Source of the DNA: Rhodospirillaceae bacterium UBA6608
Lineage (GTDB): Bacteria > Pseudomonadota > Alphaproteobacteria > Rhodospirillales_A > Casp-alpha2
DNA length: 18,655 nucleotides
NCBI GenBank assembly: GCA_002433335.1
Contig: DJHY01000306.1
Location: 1-18,655, forward strand
Reading direction: 5' to 3'
Of the stretch, positions 1-7,751 are shown piece by piece. Position numbers and translations under genes: made by a program. Numbering within the stretch: the stretch's first letter is position 1; each line of letters starts with the position of its first letter. Below the pieces are notes generated by a model. The model made no database searches. It saw only the letters and a program-made list of their open reading frames with translations, and had not been told where the DNA came from.

Positions 1-359
1 TCCTTGGCCGCGTGGCCGGTGCCGACGACGGTCTTCTTGACCAGATTGGGGGTATATTCGAACACCGGCAACCCCGCCAGGGCCGGCACCAGCATGGAAA
101 TGCCGCGGGCCTGCCCCAGACGCAGGGTCGTCGTCGGGTTGGTGTTGACGAAGGTTTCCTCGACCGCTGCCTCGGCCGGAGCCATCGCGCGGATGACCTC
201 GACCAGACCGTCGTGAAGCTGCACCAGCCGCTCGGCCAGGCCTGCCTTGGGATCGGAAGAGACGACGCCGTCGGCGACGTAACGAAGCCGGGTGCCGGCG
301 TGTTCAATGACGCCCCATCCGGTGTTCTTCAATCCCGGGTCAAACCCGATCAGCCGCAT
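1..359 (-). CDS. ruvC: Crossover junction endodeoxyribonuclease RuvC (3' end outside window)
   Basis: RuvC is the dimeric Mg-dependent nuclease that resolves Holliday junctions with RuvAB. The first 119 residues are visible. They open with [18 protein letters not shown], matching the RuvC beta strand that carries the first catalytic Asp (D7). The second acidic site is E67 in AVEETF, followed by the signature LRLGQARG. The later catalytic Asp pair lies beyond the window edge. The ATG at 359 is chosen because GGAG sits 5 nt upstream and the family begins exactly here. The gene lies 52 nt downstream of yebC on the same strand, the common yebC-ruvC arrangement, so it is probably co-transcribed from the promoter in front of yebC. 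The truncation is only the window boundary. Confidence 0.96.
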   Translation of the reverse strand, partial: MRLIGFDPGLKNTGWGVIEHAGTRLRYVADGVVSSDPKAGLAERLVQLHDGLVEVIRAMAPAEAAVEETFVNTNPTTTLRLGQARGISMLVPALAGLPVFEYTPNLVKKTVVGTGHAAK

Positions 360-411
360 TCGCGCTCCAATCCACTCCGTATCCGTATCAGTCGGCGGCC
401 CGCCCGATTCC

Positions 412-1155
412 TCAGGCGCTCAGCCGTTCCATGATCTCATCATCGACGTCGAAGTTGGCGGCGACGCGCTGCACATCGTCGTTGTCTTCCAGGGCGTCGA
501 TCAGCTTGAACAAGGTCTGCGCCGCGGCTTCGTCGATGGCGATGCTGTTCTGCGGCTTCCACGACAGGCGCGCTTCCTCGGGCTCGCCGAAGCGTTCTTC
601 CAAGGCATCACGGACAGCAGCGAAATCGTCGGGCTGGCAGGTGATGGTATGGCTTTCGTCGTCCGATTCGACATCCTCGGCGCCGGCTTCCAGGGCACCT
701 TCGAACATCGCTTCAGCCTCGGCCACGGCGGCGGGATAAGAAATCTCGCCGACCCGGTCGAACATGAAGGCGACGCTACCGGTTTCGCCCAGGTTGCCGC
801 CGTTCTTGGAGAACGCGGTGCGGACTTCCGAAGCGGTGCGGTTGCGGTTGTCGGTCAGGGCCTCGACGATCACGGCGACGCCGCCCGGGCCGTAGCCTTC
901 GTAGCGGATCTCTTCATAGGTATCCGCATCCGCGCCCTGCGCGCGCTGAATGGCGCGGTTGATGACGTCGTTGGGCATGTTCTGCGCCTTGGCGTTGGCG
1001 ATGGCCAGACGCAGCGCTGAATTGAAGTTCGGGTCGGGGCCGACACGCGCGGCAACGGCCAGTTCGCGGCCCAGTTTGGCGAATACCTTTGCCCGCTTGG
1101 CGTCCTGGCGCCCTTTGCGGTGCATGATGTTCTTAAATTTTGAATGACCAGCCAT
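412..1155 (-). CDS. yebC: YebC/PmpR family protein (TACO1 family)
   Basis: The 247-residue product has the full family length and begins with the hallmark [18 protein letters not shown]. The family signature [14 protein letters not shown] follows near residue 95, then [18 protein letters not shown]. Members were described as DNA-binding regulators (PmpR). More recent work on YebC and mitochondrial TACO1 links them to translation of proline-rich or stalling sequences, so a ribosome-associated role is plausible. The reading frame stays open to 1230, but the ATG at 1155 is chosen because all family members start at MAGHS. A GGGGG stretch upstream is a weak ribosome binding site. It is first in a two-gene unit with ruvC. 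Given polyproline proteins elsewhere in this window, the translation role is worth keeping in mind, but that link is inference. Confidence 0.95.
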   Translation of the reverse strand: MAGHSKFKNIMHRKGRQDAKRAKVFAKLGRELAVAARVGPDPNFNSALRLAIANAKAQNMPNDVINRAIQRAQGADADTYEEIRYEGYGPGGVAVIVEALTDNRNRTASEVRTAFSKNGGNLGETGSVAFMFDRVGEISYPAAVAEAEAMFEGALEAGAEDVESDDESHTITCQPDDFAAVRDALEERFGEPEEARLSWKPQNSIAIDEAAAQTLFKLIDALEDNDDVQRVAANFDVDDEIMERLSA

Positions 1156-1194
1156 TCGGCGGGAACCCCCTATATGTCGCGGCGATTCGTCGGG

Positions 1195-1200
1195 ATTATA
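1195..1200 (-). promoter_or_regulatory. Putative -10 element for yebC-ruvC
   Basis: On the minus strand a perfect TATAAT sits 39 nt upstream of the yebC ATG, inside the 167-bp gap after the metallophosphoesterase gene. I see no good -35 hexamer at 16-18 nt, so the promoter call rests on the -10 and its position only. Confidence 0.4.
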
Positions 1201-1322
1201 CCCAAATGAAGGGACCGGTGCGAGTGTCACCGGCGGTGAAGATAGGCCCGCAATATGGCAAAAGTTCGCCGTTCGGAAAAGAGGCGCGGGCCCGGGAAAA
1301 TCAGGTTTGTCGCAGGCCCCCG

Positions 1323-2150
1323 TTACGCCGGCATGGCCGAAGACAGGCGACCGCCCAGACGGACCGGCTCGGCGCAGACCGCCAAGCCCGTTTCGTCGTC
1401 GGTTTCCAGATACATGGCGCAGAACGTGGCCTCGCCCTCGGCGGGCTCCAGCCGGCCCTGCGGCATTTTGGTCGTGAAGCGCGCGGTGGCGTTTTCCTTT
1501 TGCATGCCGATCACGGAATCGTAGTCACCGGTCATGCCCAGGTCGGTCTGATAGGCCGTGCCTCCGTTCAGGACCATGGCATCCGCCGTCGGCACATGGG
1601 TATGCGTTCCGACGACCGCCGAAACCCGGCCGTCGAGGAAATGCCCCATCGCCATCTTTTCGGACGAAGCCTCGCCGTGCAGGTCGACCAGAATCGCATC
1701 GACCGTGCCCTGACCGCTACCGGCGCCAAGACGATGATTCTTCAAGGCGTCCTCGACCCCGGCGAAGGGATCGTCCAGCGGATCCATGAACAACCGACAC
1801 ATGGCATGGACGACCATCACGCGGCGGCCGTCCTTGGTTTCGAACACGCCCGCGCCCTTGCCCGGCGTGCCCGCCGGAAAATTCAACGGGCGCAGCAGGC
1901 GGTCGTCGCCGTCGATATAGTTCATGATCTCGCGCTGATCCCAGACATGATTGCCCGTGGTGATCACATCCGCGCCCTGCGCATACAGATCGTTGCAGAT
2001 CGCCTGGGTAATGCCGAAGCCATGGGCCGCGTTCTCGCCATTGACGATGACGAAGTCGAGACCGAGTGTCTGGCGCAATACGGGTAGGTGCTGGGCCACG
2101 GCCTGTCGGCCGCTACGGCCGACCACGTCTCCGACGATCAAAATCTTCAT
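1323..2150 (-). CDS. YmdB-type metallophosphoesterase (TIGR00282 family)
   Basis: The 275-residue protein belongs to the calcineurin-like family that includes Bacillus YmdB, a 2',3'-cyclic nucleotide phosphodiesterase. Metal and catalytic motifs are all visible in order: GDVVG with D8, NGEN with E39 and N40, TGNH with N67 and H68, DLHGE (H158), and [10 protein letters not shown] with H183 and H185. It is cytosolic, with no signal peptide or membrane segment, and full length. The ATG at 2150 has AAGG about 7 nt upstream. It follows the 5-formyl-THF cyclo-ligase gene by 37 nt on the same strand and probably shares its transcript. In Bacillus the family affects RNA turnover and developmental decisions; the role in alphaproteobacteria is not established, so the substrate here is inferred from the family only. 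Confidence 0.93.
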   Translation of the reverse strand: MKILIVGDVVGRSGRQAVAQHLPVLRQTLGLDFVIVNGENAAHGFGITQAICNDLYAQGADVITTGNHVWDQREIMNYIDGDDRLLRPLNFPAGTPGKGAGVFETKDGRRVMVVHAMCRLFMDPLDDPFAGVEDALKNHRLGAGSGQGTVDAILVDLHGEASSEKMAMGHFLDGRVSAVVGTHTHVPTADAMVLNGGTAYQTDLGMTGDYDSVIGMQKENATARFTTKMPQGRLEPAEGEATFCAMYLETDDETGLAVCAEPVRLGGRLSSAMPA

Positions 2151-2187
2151 AAGGCAACCTTAGCAAGGAACGGACGCTGCGCGTCCA

Positions 2188-2763
2188 TCAGGACGCTATT
2201 TTTATAATGTCGCCTTCGGTGACGACCCAATCAAGGCGTGCGTCGTACCCCGCGCGCGGCACGCCGTCAACTTCCTGGGCCGCGTAGCCTACGCCCACGG
2301 CCAGGGGGTTCCCGCGTTCGCGCAGCCCGGCCAGGGTCCGGTCATAGAACCCGCCGCCCCAGCCCAGGCGATACCCCGCCCGGTCGAAGGCCAGCATCGG
2401 CACCAGAAGCAGATCAGGGGTGACAGGCGCCGCCCCCGTCGCGGGGTGGCGGGTGCCGAACACCCCGTCCTCGAGCGGATCGCCCGGCGACCAGGCCCGG
2501 AATTCCAGCGGTTGGGCCTTACCGGTCACGACCGGCAGGCAACAGCGCCATCCGGCATCGATCAGCTTTTCGAACGCGGGCAGAACATCCATTTCCTCGC
2601 CGAACGCCAGATAGCCGGAAACCCAGCCGGGCGTCAGCTTCGCCGCAACCTCGGCGACATTGCGGGCCAGCATTGCCGGGGCGTCCGGGGCATTGCCATA
2701 GGCCTTGGCACGGACAGCGGCGGCGCTTTTCCGCAGAAGCTTTTTACGTTCGATGAGATCCAT
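2188..2763 (-). CDS. fau: 5-formyltetrahydrofolate cyclo-ligase
   Basis: This enzyme (methenyl-THF synthetase, YgfA/Fau) uses ATP to convert 5-formyl-THF to 5,10-methenyl-THF, returning the storage folate to the one-carbon pool. The 191-residue protein shows the N-terminal RKKLLRK basic helix, SGYLAFGEEMDV near residue 49, and the diagnostic DLLLVPMLAFDRAGYRLGWG followed by GGFYDRTL (about 117-144). The start at 2763 has GAGGAG about 12 nt upstream. The gene lies directly downstream of 6S RNA, as in Escherichia coli (zapA-ssrS-ygfA) and many other proteobacteria. It is full length with nothing unusual in the active-site region. Confidence 0.95.
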   Translation of the reverse strand: MDLIERKKLLRKSAAAVRAKAYGNAPDAPAMLARNVAEVAAKLTPGWVSGYLAFGEEMDVLPAFEKLIDAGWRCCLPVVTGKAQPLEFRAWSPGDPLEDGVFGTRHPATGAAPVTPDLLLVPMLAFDRAGYRLGWGGGFYDRTLAGLRERGNPLAVGVGYAAQEVDGVPRAGYDARLDWVVTEGDIIKIAS

Positions 2764-2855
2764 GGTTCGGTTGGCTCCTCTTCGCGCCGCCGGGCCCCAT
2801 TGCCCGGCTGGCGGCGAAGAAAGAAGGTGGCGGTGCCACAGCAGCCGTCGGCGTT

Positions 2856-2973
2856 AAATATCCTCCGTGGCCTGCTCTCAGCAGGTGGGCACCGTAATAC
2901 CGAGTGTCCAGGACAAACCCGTGCAGCCCGGCAGGGACAGTTCCCATAAAGGACGCATCGCCCCAGGGATATA
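2856..2973 (-). ncRNA. ssrS: 6S RNA
   Basis: 6S RNA mimics an open promoter and sequesters the housekeeping sigma-70 RNA polymerase in stationary phase. The call rests on position, between zapA and the 5-formyl-THF cyclo-ligase gene where ssrS normally sits, and on structure. The 5' end AUAUCCCUGGG can pair with the 3' end CC-A-CGG-A-GGAUAU, forming an 11-bp closing stem with two bulged A residues. It encloses a region of about 90 nt with an internal hairpin GGGA-ACUG-UCCC and the segment GGUGCCCACCUG. The 5' end fits about 2972 and the stem closes at 2858, so the RNA would be compact at about 115-120 nt. Ends are approximate. The RNA may be processed from the zapA transcript, since I see no strong promoter just upstream. 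Confidence 0.78.
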
Positions 2974-3013
2974 GTGCCTAACGCGCTCCGCAGCGCTCCG
3001 CCTGAGGCAGAAC

Positions 3014-3349
3014 CTATGCTTGTTCGAGCCCCGCGGCAATGCCTTCGATGCGTTCGGCGAATTGTTCCAGCTTGGCGCTGACTTTTTCCTCGGATTCGAT
3101 GATCCGGGCGACGCCTTCGCTCTTCCGGCTGATGGTCTCCAACTCCGAATAAGCATCGGATAATTCATCGGCCAGCAGCAGGCTGACCATGACTAACAGC
3201 CGCGCGTCACCGGCCTGCCCCACGGCGGCGACAAGTTCCTGAACACGATTATCGACATACTTTCCCAGGCGCGACAGGTGGGCTTCCTGTCCGTCGTCAC
3301 AGGCGACCTGATACTGCCGCCCGTTGATCGTTACCGTCACATGGGCCAT
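3014..3349 (-). CDS. zapA: Cell division protein ZapA
   Basis: ZapA binds and bundles FtsZ filaments at the division septum. The 111-residue protein matches the family in length and order. The globular N-terminal domain begins MAHVTVTINGRQYQVACDDG, then HLSRLGKYVDNRVQEL, the helix RLLVMVSLLLADEL around residues 50-62, and a C-terminal coiled coil from about 63 to the end. AAGGGG lies about 11 nt before the ATG at 3349. An overlapping upstream ATG is out of frame. It follows the coiled-coil protein gene by 48 nt and precedes 6S RNA by about 40 nt, a conserved proteobacterial order. It is probably transcribed from the promoter at 3700-3728. Confidence 0.93.
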   Translation of the reverse strand: MAHVTVTINGRQYQVACDDGQEAHLSRLGKYVDNRVQELVAAVGQAGDARLLVMVSLLLADELSDAYSELETISRKSEGVARIIESEEKVSAKLEQFAERIEGIAAGLEQA

Positions 3350-3397
3350 GCCATGCGTCCCCTTCTTTATTGTTATCTCTTTATTCTTATTCGGGTT

Positions 3398-3643
3398 TTA
3401 CCCGTTGTTCTGCGCGCCCAGAACCTGTTCCAAACGCTCGATAGCACCGTCCAGCCGACCTTTGACCTCGTCATTGACGGCCTGAAGGCGCTGGTTTTCG
3501 ACCCGCAGGGCCTCGGCATCGGCGTTATCGCCGCCGCCCGTGGCCGCCGGGCGGGCTTTTGCCGCCTGTTCCAGCCGCGTCAACGCGGCTTCGACCCTCT
3601 CGAAGGCTCGGTCGACCCTCGACGGTTTACTGATGATTGCCAC
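3398..3643 (-). CDS. Small coiled-coil protein, DUF4164-like
   Basis: With a GTG start at 3643 the product has 81 residues beginning [18 protein letters not shown]. It is almost wholly helical, with heptad-like leucines in [13 protein letters not shown] and [20 protein letters not shown] flanking an Ala/Gly-rich break near residues 33-40, and it ends [11 protein letters not shown]. It has no signal peptide or membrane segment. I chose GTG because GGGG lies about 8 nt upstream. The alternative TTG at 3688 would sit only about 5 nt after the predicted transcription start. The position immediately upstream of zapA in one transcript suggests a cell-division or envelope scaffold role. The DUF4164 label is from general resemblance and context, so the family is moderately sure and the function unknown. 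Confidence 0.75.
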   Translation of the reverse strand: MAIISKPSRVDRAFERVEAALTRLEQAAKARPAATGGGDNADAEALRVENQRLQAVNDEVKGRLDGAIERLEQVLGAQNNG

Positions 3644-3699
3644 GCGTATCCCCACCCCTTGCAAATACTGCGTTTCGCCCAATGGCAAAAACAGGATGC

Positions 3700-3728
3700 A
3701 GAATAGGAGTCTAACAATCGAAGTTCAA
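3700..3728 (-). promoter_or_regulatory. Sigma-70-type promoter for the zapA operon
   Basis: On the minus strand TTGAAC (3728-3723) is followed after exactly 17 nt by TATTCT (3705-3700). Transcription would start near 3693, about 50 nt before the GTG start of the coiled-coil gene. It is divergent from the gap promoter 52 bp away. Confidence 0.6.
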
Positions 3729-3754
3729 CCACTACATGAATTGAGCGCCAATCC

Positions 3755-3772
3755 CGCCCGGACAACCGGGCG
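3755..3772. repeat. Perfect 7-bp inverted repeat between divergent promoters
   Basis: CGCCCGG-ACAA-CCGGGCG lies between the minus-strand zapA-operon promoter and the plus-strand gap promoter. It is 8 nt upstream of the gap -35. No transcript on either strand would be expected to end here, so an operator role is more likely than a terminator, though unproven. Confidence 0.5.
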
Positions 3773-3780
3773 TTCGCGGG

Positions 3781-3809
3781 TTTACAGAAACCGCCCGGTA
3801 GCCTATATG
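3781..3809 (+). promoter_or_regulatory. Sigma-70-type promoter for gap
   Basis: TTTACA (3781-3786), a 17-nt spacer and TATATG (3804-3809) give a good housekeeping promoter. The expected start is near 3816, leaving a leader of about 65 nt before the gap ATG at 3882. Confidence 0.65.
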
Positions 3810-3881
3810 CACGCCGAACCGAGGCTTCCTTCGCAGGGGCCTCGACGCACAAAATTTCATCGAGAATTCACGGAGGCATTC

Positions 3882-4889
3882 ATGGCGGTTCGGGTTGCGA
3901 TCAACGGTTTCGGACGTATTGGGCGTTTGGTACTTCGGGGTATTTTGGAATCTCGGCGTAACGACGTCGAAGTGGTCGCGATCAACGACCTGGGCTCGCC
4001 GGAAATGAACGCCCATCTGCTGCAGTACGATTCCACCCACGGCGTGCTGGACATGGACGTGGCCGTCAACGGCGACGTGATGAACGTCGGCGCCTCCCCG
4101 ATCAAGGTGACCGCCGAACGCAATCCCGCCGACCTTCCCTGGAAGGAACTGGGTGTCGACATCGCCCTGGAATGCACGGGCTTGTTCACCGACCGCGAAA
4201 GCGCCGGCAAGCACCTGGACGCCGGGGCCTCCAAGGTTCTGGTTTCTGCCCCGGCTTCGGGCGTTGACCTGACGGTCGTCTACGGCGTCAACCACGACAA
4301 GCTGGAAGCCGGCCACACCGTCGTCTCCAACGCGTCCTGCACGACCAACTGCCTGGCCCCGGTGGCCGACGTCCTGCACAAGCTGGTCGGCATCGAAAAA
4401 GGCTACATGACGACGATCCACGCCTACACCGGCGACCAGCGTCCGCTCGACACCCTGCACTCCGACCCGCGCCGGGCGCGCGCCTGCGGCGTGTCGATGA
4501 TCCCGACCTCGACCGGTGCGGCCAAGGCCGTCGGCCTGGTCCTGCCGGAACTGCAGGGCAAGCTGGACGGCACCGCGATCCGCGTGCCGACCCCGAACGT
4601 GTCGCTGATCGACCTGACCTTCACGGCGTCGAAGTCGACCACGGCCGAAGAAATCAACGCCGCCATGGAAGAAGCCGCCAACGGCCGCCTCAAGGGCGTG
4701 CTCGGCTACAACACGAAGCCGCTGGTCTCGATCGACTTCAACCACAACCCGGCGAGCTCGACCTTCGACGCCTCCCAGACCCAGGTGATCGACGGCAACT
4801 TCGTTCGCGTGCTGTCCTGGTACGACAACGAATGGGGCTTCTCCAACCGCATGCCGGACACCGCTCTGGCCATGTTCAACGCGAAGTAA
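3882..4889 (+). CDS. gap: Glyceraldehyde-3-phosphate dehydrogenase, type I
   Basis: This cytosolic glycolytic enzyme converts glyceraldehyde-3-phosphate to 1,3-bisphosphoglycerate with NAD. The 335-residue protein has the normal length. The Rossmann motif [17 protein letters not shown] is at the N terminus, INDL at 34-37 carries the acidic residue typical of NAD preference, and [12 protein letters not shown] holds the catalytic Cys153. H180 in [10 protein letters not shown] completes the pair, and [12 protein letters not shown] is near the C terminus. GGAGG lies 7 nt before the ATG at 3882; longer upstream readings are not credible. The next gene starts 8 nt after the stop, so gap, the aldolase-like gene and thiE form one unit. 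In many alphaproteobacteria pgk and an aldolase gene follow gap before thiE. Here pgk is absent from this place. Confidence 0.98.
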   Translation: MAVRVAINGFGRIGRLVLRGILESRRNDVEVVAINDLGSPEMNAHLLQYDSTHGVLDMDVAVNGDVMNVGASPIKVTAERNPADLPWKELGVDIALECTGLFTDRESAGKHLDAGASKVLVSAPASGVDLTVVYGVNHDKLEAGHTVVSNASCTTNCLAPVADVLHKLVGIEKGYMTTIHAYTGDQRPLDTLHSDPRRARACGVSMIPTSTGAAKAVGLVLPELQGKLDGTAIRVPTPNVSLIDLTFTASKSTTAEEINAAMEEAANGRLKGVLGYNTKPLVSIDFNHNPASSTFDASQTQVIDGNFVRVLSWYDNEWGFSNRMPDTALAMFNAK

Positions 4890-4897
4890 GACCCGGA

Positions 4898-5338
4898 ATG
4901 ACAGCGACGGCGGCCGCGACCACGGAACCGGCCGCCGTCGTCATTCACGATCTGGCGCAGGCCCGCCGCGTGTTGGCCGCCGCCGAACGAACGCGCCGCC
5001 CGGTTCTGCTGGTCAGCCCGCCCGACGCCGGTCCCTACCTGGGCCCGGCGTTTTTCAATTCCATGATCGAACAAGCCCGCATCGACCACCCGTCGGCGCA
5101 GGCTACGGCTTGCCTGGATTGCGGGGACGAGCCGGGCACGGCCCTGGCCGCCCTGCGCCACGGCATCGACGCCATTTCATTGACAGCCCCCCCGGCCGTG
5201 CAGGACAAGATCGCCGATGTCGCCCGACAATGCGGGGCCAGGCTAGTGCCGCGCCCTGACAAGGCGCTGGACATGGCCCAACCGGCGAGTGACCGACAAC
5301 TGGCCGATTGGCTGATGGGAGAAACGCAAGATGGCTGA
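4898..5338 (+). CDS. Truncated class II aldolase-like protein of unknown function
   Basis: The 146-residue product aligns by eye with the N-terminal half of class II fructose/tagatose-bisphosphate aldolases. It has a helix [20 protein letters not shown] (compare AILEAAEELRSPVILQVSP as I recall the family), then [21 protein letters not shown], then [25 protein letters not shown] where aldolases have LHLDHG...GFTSVM. The catalytic Asp position is kept (D74), but both flanking His residues of HLDHG are Cys (C72, C75). The second half of the barrel with the other zinc His residues is missing, so aldolase activity is unlikely. It starts 8 nt after gap and its last 8 nt overlap thiE, implying translational coupling. 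It may be a decayed fba or a repurposed small protein. The intact frame favours retained function. The start has only a weak ribosome binding site. Confidence 0.72.
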   Translation: MTATAAATTEPAAVVIHDLAQARRVLAAAERTRRPVLLVSPPDAGPYLGPAFFNSMIEQARIDHPSAQATACLDCGDEPGTALAALRHGIDAISLTAPPAVQDKIADVARQCGARLVPRPDKALDMAQPASDRQLADWLMGETQDG

Positions 5339-5984
5339 CGACGCCGAAAACGACCGTTGCCTGCTGTATCTGGTGACGCCCCCGGCGTTCGAGCCGACGG
5401 CCTTCGCCGAAGACCTGAAGGCGGCGCTGGACGCCGGTCCGGTCGGGGCGGTTCAACTGCGCCTCAAGGACGTGGACGACGACGTCATCCGCCGGGCCGC
5501 CGAAATCCTGCTGCCGATCTGCCATGACCGCGACGTGCCGTTGATCATGAACGACCGCCCCGATCTGGCGGTCGAGACCGATTGCGACGGCGTCCATGTC
5601 GGGCAGAGCGATGCCTCTTACAAACAGGCCCGCAAGGCCCTGGGGCCCGACGGCATCGTCGGCGTGACCTGCCATGATTCGCGCCACTTGGCCATGGAAG
5701 CTGGAGAAGCCGGGGCCGACTATGTCGCCTTCGGCGCGTTCTTCCCGACCGGAACCAAGGACGTCGCCCATCATGCCGAGGTCGAGGTATTGGAATGGTG
5801 GAGCCAGCTGTTCGTGGTGCCCTGCGTCGCGATCGGCGGGATCACCGTCGCCAATTGTGCGCCACTGGTCACCGCCGGGGCGGATTTCCTGGCCGTGGTT
5901 TCCGGCGTTTGGCAATATTCGGACGGCCCGGCGGCGGCGGTTGCGGCCTTCAACAAGATTATCGCCGAGGCGACGCCCGACTGA
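5331..5984 (+). CDS. thiE: Thiamine-phosphate synthase ThiE
   Basis: ThiE joins HMP-pyrophosphate with the thiazole phosphate to give thiamine phosphate. The 217-residue TIM barrel shows VQLRLKD (41-47), MNDRPDLA (73-80), DGVHVGQSD with the Mg-binding D94, GVTCHDSRH (111-119, Cys where many homologues have small residues), [11 protein letters not shown] (134-144) and AIGGITVAN with [12 protein letters not shown] near the end. The ATG at 5331 overlaps the end of the preceding gene by 8 nt, with GGGAGA about 10 nt upstream. Other thiamine genes are not in the window. Its location behind gap is a known alphaproteobacterial arrangement rather than a thiamine operon. No TPP riboswitch is visible in front of it, which fits its place inside a glycolytic transcript. 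Confidence 0.93.
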   Translation: MADDAENDRCLLYLVTPPAFEPTAFAEDLKAALDAGPVGAVQLRLKDVDDDVIRRAAEILLPICHDRDVPLIMNDRPDLAVETDCDGVHVGQSDASYKQARKALGPDGIVGVTCHDSRHLAMEAGEAGADYVAFGAFFPTGTKDVAHHAEVEVLEWWSQLFVVPCVAIGGITVANCAPLVTAGADFLAVVSGVWQYSDGPAAAVAAFNKIIAEATPD

Positions 5985-6022
5985 CCGCCCACTCTGACGC
6001 CCCACTAGGTCTTTCGTCGGCG

Positions 6023-6051
6023 TTGCCACACCGCGGACAACCTGCTAGAAC
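6023..6051 (+). promoter_or_regulatory. Putative sigma-70 promoter for efp
   Basis: TTGCCA (6023-6028), a 17-nt spacer and TAGAAC (6046-6051) lie in the 112-bp gap after thiE. Transcription would start near 6058, about 39 nt upstream of the efp ATG. Confidence 0.5.
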
Positions 6052-6096
6052 CGCGCCGCTTTCAGCCCCCAACCATTTTCAGACAGGCGAACGGAT

Positions 6097-6666
6097 ATGA
6101 AAATCGACGGCAACGCCATTCGACCCGGTATGGTCATCGAACATCAAGGACGCCTGTGGCGCGCGGTCAAGATCGCCCACACCCAGCCTGGCAAGGGCGG
6201 CGCCTATCTTCAGGTGGAACTGCGCGACCTGCGCGACGGCACGAAGCTGAACGAACGCTTCCGCTCGTCGGAAAAGGTTGAACGCGCGACCCTGGAGCAG
6301 AAAGACTATCAGTTCCTGTTCGCCGACGGCGACATGTACACTTTCATGGACAATGAAAGTTACGAACAGGTCATGCTCAACGGCGACCAGATCGGCGAAG
6401 ATCAAACGCCCTATCTGCAGGACGGCATGAGCGTGACCATCGAAAGCCACGACGGCGACCCGATCGGCGTTCAGCTTCCGGACCGCGTGACCCTGACCGT
6501 GGTCGAAACCGAAGCCGTGGTGAAAGGCCAGACCGCGGCCTCCAGCTACAAGCCGGCGCTGCTCGACAACGGCGTGAAGACATCGGTCCCGCCGCATATC
6601 GAAACCGGGACGCGGATCGTCGTGAACCCGGCCGAAGGCACCTATGTGGAGCGGGCCAAGGACTGA
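6097..6666 (+). CDS. efp: Translation elongation factor P
   Basis: EF-P binds between the P and E sites of the ribosome and relieves stalling at consecutive prolines. The 189-residue protein has the standard three beta-barrel domains. The N-terminal KOW-like domain begins [18 protein letters not shown]. The loop [15 protein letters not shown] carries Lys33, the position that is beta-lysylated by EpmA in enterobacteria or replaced by rhamnosylated Arg in other groups; here it is Lys. The C-terminal OB domain ends [23 protein letters not shown], matching the family signature. No modification gene (epmA, epmB, earP) is in the window, so the modification state cannot be told. The next gene follows after 65 nt without a visible terminator. 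Polyproline runs in the gene at 7752 make that product a likely client. Confidence 0.97.
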   Translation: MKIDGNAIRPGMVIEHQGRLWRAVKIAHTQPGKGGAYLQVELRDLRDGTKLNERFRSSEKVERATLEQKDYQFLFADGDMYTFMDNESYEQVMLNGDQIGEDQTPYLQDGMSVTIESHDGDPIGVQLPDRVTLTVVETEAVVKGQTAASSYKPALLDNGVKTSVPPHIETGTRIVVNPAEGTYVERAKD

Positions 6667-6731
6667 TCCTTAAAGCCCCTTCCCGCCGACGCCCATCCGC
6701 CGACCCGATACACTGAAGAACAAGGCCCGCT

Positions 6732-7535
6732 ATGCTGCGCACGCCCCTCGTAAACGTCATGACCTCCGCCGCCCAGAAAGCGGCCCGGGGCCTGGTCCGT
6801 GATTTCGGCGAGGTCGAACATCTTCAGGTCTCCAAGAAAGGCCCGTCGGACTTCGTCTCGACCGCCGATAAAAAGGCCGAATCCGTTCTGTTCGAAGAAC
6901 TGCAGAAAGCCCGCCCCAAATACGGCTTCGTGATGGAAGAACGGGGTGAGGTCGAAGGCTCCGACACCTCGAACCGCTGGATCGTCGATCCGCTGGACGG
7001 CACCACCAATTTCCTGCACGGCATCCCCCAGTTCGCGATCTCCATTGCCCTGGAGCGTGACGGCCAAATCTTCGCAGGGGTCGTCTACAACCCGGTGACC
7101 GACGAAATGTTCGCCGCGGAGAAAGGCCAGGGGGCGTTCCTGAACGGTCGTCGCCTGCGCGTCTCGGCGCGCCGCGATGCGTCGCAGTCGCTGTTTTCCA
7201 CGGGTATTCCCTTCCTTGGCCGCGGCAATCACGCCGAATTCCTGAAGCAGTTGCAGTCGGTGATGGCGGTTTCCGCCGGAGTGCGCCGGTTCGGCGCGGC
7301 CTCGCTCGACCTGGCCTGGGTCGCCGCCGGACGCTACGAAGGGTTCTGGGAACAGAATCTGCAGTCCTGGGACATGGCCGCCGGGATGCTTCTGGTGACC
7401 GAAGCCGGCGGTTTCGTCAGCGATCTGGCCGGTGGGCGCGACATCATGGAACGCGGCGACATCGTCGCCGGTAACGACGCCATGCATGCGATGTTGCTCA
7501 AGACCTTGTCCGGCAGCGGCCCGACCACGCGCTGA
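6732..7535 (+). CDS. Inositol monophosphatase family protein (SuhB-like)
   Basis: This Mg-dependent, Li-sensitive phosphatase family hydrolyses inositol-1-phosphate and related sugar or nucleotide phosphates. The 267-residue protein has all metal-site motifs. They are GFVMEERGE with E69 and E70, WIVDPLDGTTNF with D86 and D89, and QSWDMAAG with D214 in the second metal motif. Family length is normal. AAGG lies about 6 nt upstream of the ATG. It follows efp by 65 nt and probably shares that transcript. In enterobacteria SuhB also joins the rRNA antitermination complex; whether that applies here cannot be judged. The preferred substrate is not readable from sequence, so I give only the family. 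I see no convincing terminator after the gene and no clear promoter in the 216-bp gap that follows. Confidence 0.92.
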   Translation: MLRTPLVNVMTSAAQKAARGLVRDFGEVEHLQVSKKGPSDFVSTADKKAESVLFEELQKARPKYGFVMEERGEVEGSDTSNRWIVDPLDGTTNFLHGIPQFAISIALERDGQIFAGVVYNPVTDEMFAAEKGQGAFLNGRRLRVSARRDASQSLFSTGIPFLGRGNHAEFLKQLQSVMAVSAGVRRFGAASLDLAWVAAGRYEGFWEQNLQSWDMAAGMLLVTEAGGFVSDLAGGRDIMERGDIVAGNDAMHAMLLKTLSGSGPTTR

Positions 7536-7751
7536 GCCTTCGCGCCGCGCCCCAATCGATCTTGTTCCCGCCCATAAAGCGTCACAATTCCCTGTTTCCC
7601 TACAAGGGCTTTACGGTTGTCCAGCGCACCGCCGTTGGTTAAGGTGAGCGCCGTGGTTGACGCCGTAGAGGGGCGCCTGACCGGGCGACCGGACAGGCAA
7701 TCGACGCAACCGGAACAGAACCATTAGGGAAGATTGGGGAGACGCCGTTCA

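Noticed and set aside
3732..4745. 337-codon minus-strand frame
   Set aside because: It is antisense to gap, and would also run through the gap promoter region.
5103..6029. 308-codon minus-strand frame over thiE
   Set aside because: thiE motifs are intact on the plus strand and this frame shows nothing recognisable.
7536..7751. Promoter or riboswitch before the proline-rich OmpA-like gene
   Set aside because: Several weak hexamer pairs (for example TTGTCC and TTAAGG) exist, but none has good spacing and sequence, and no known riboswitch fold is seen.
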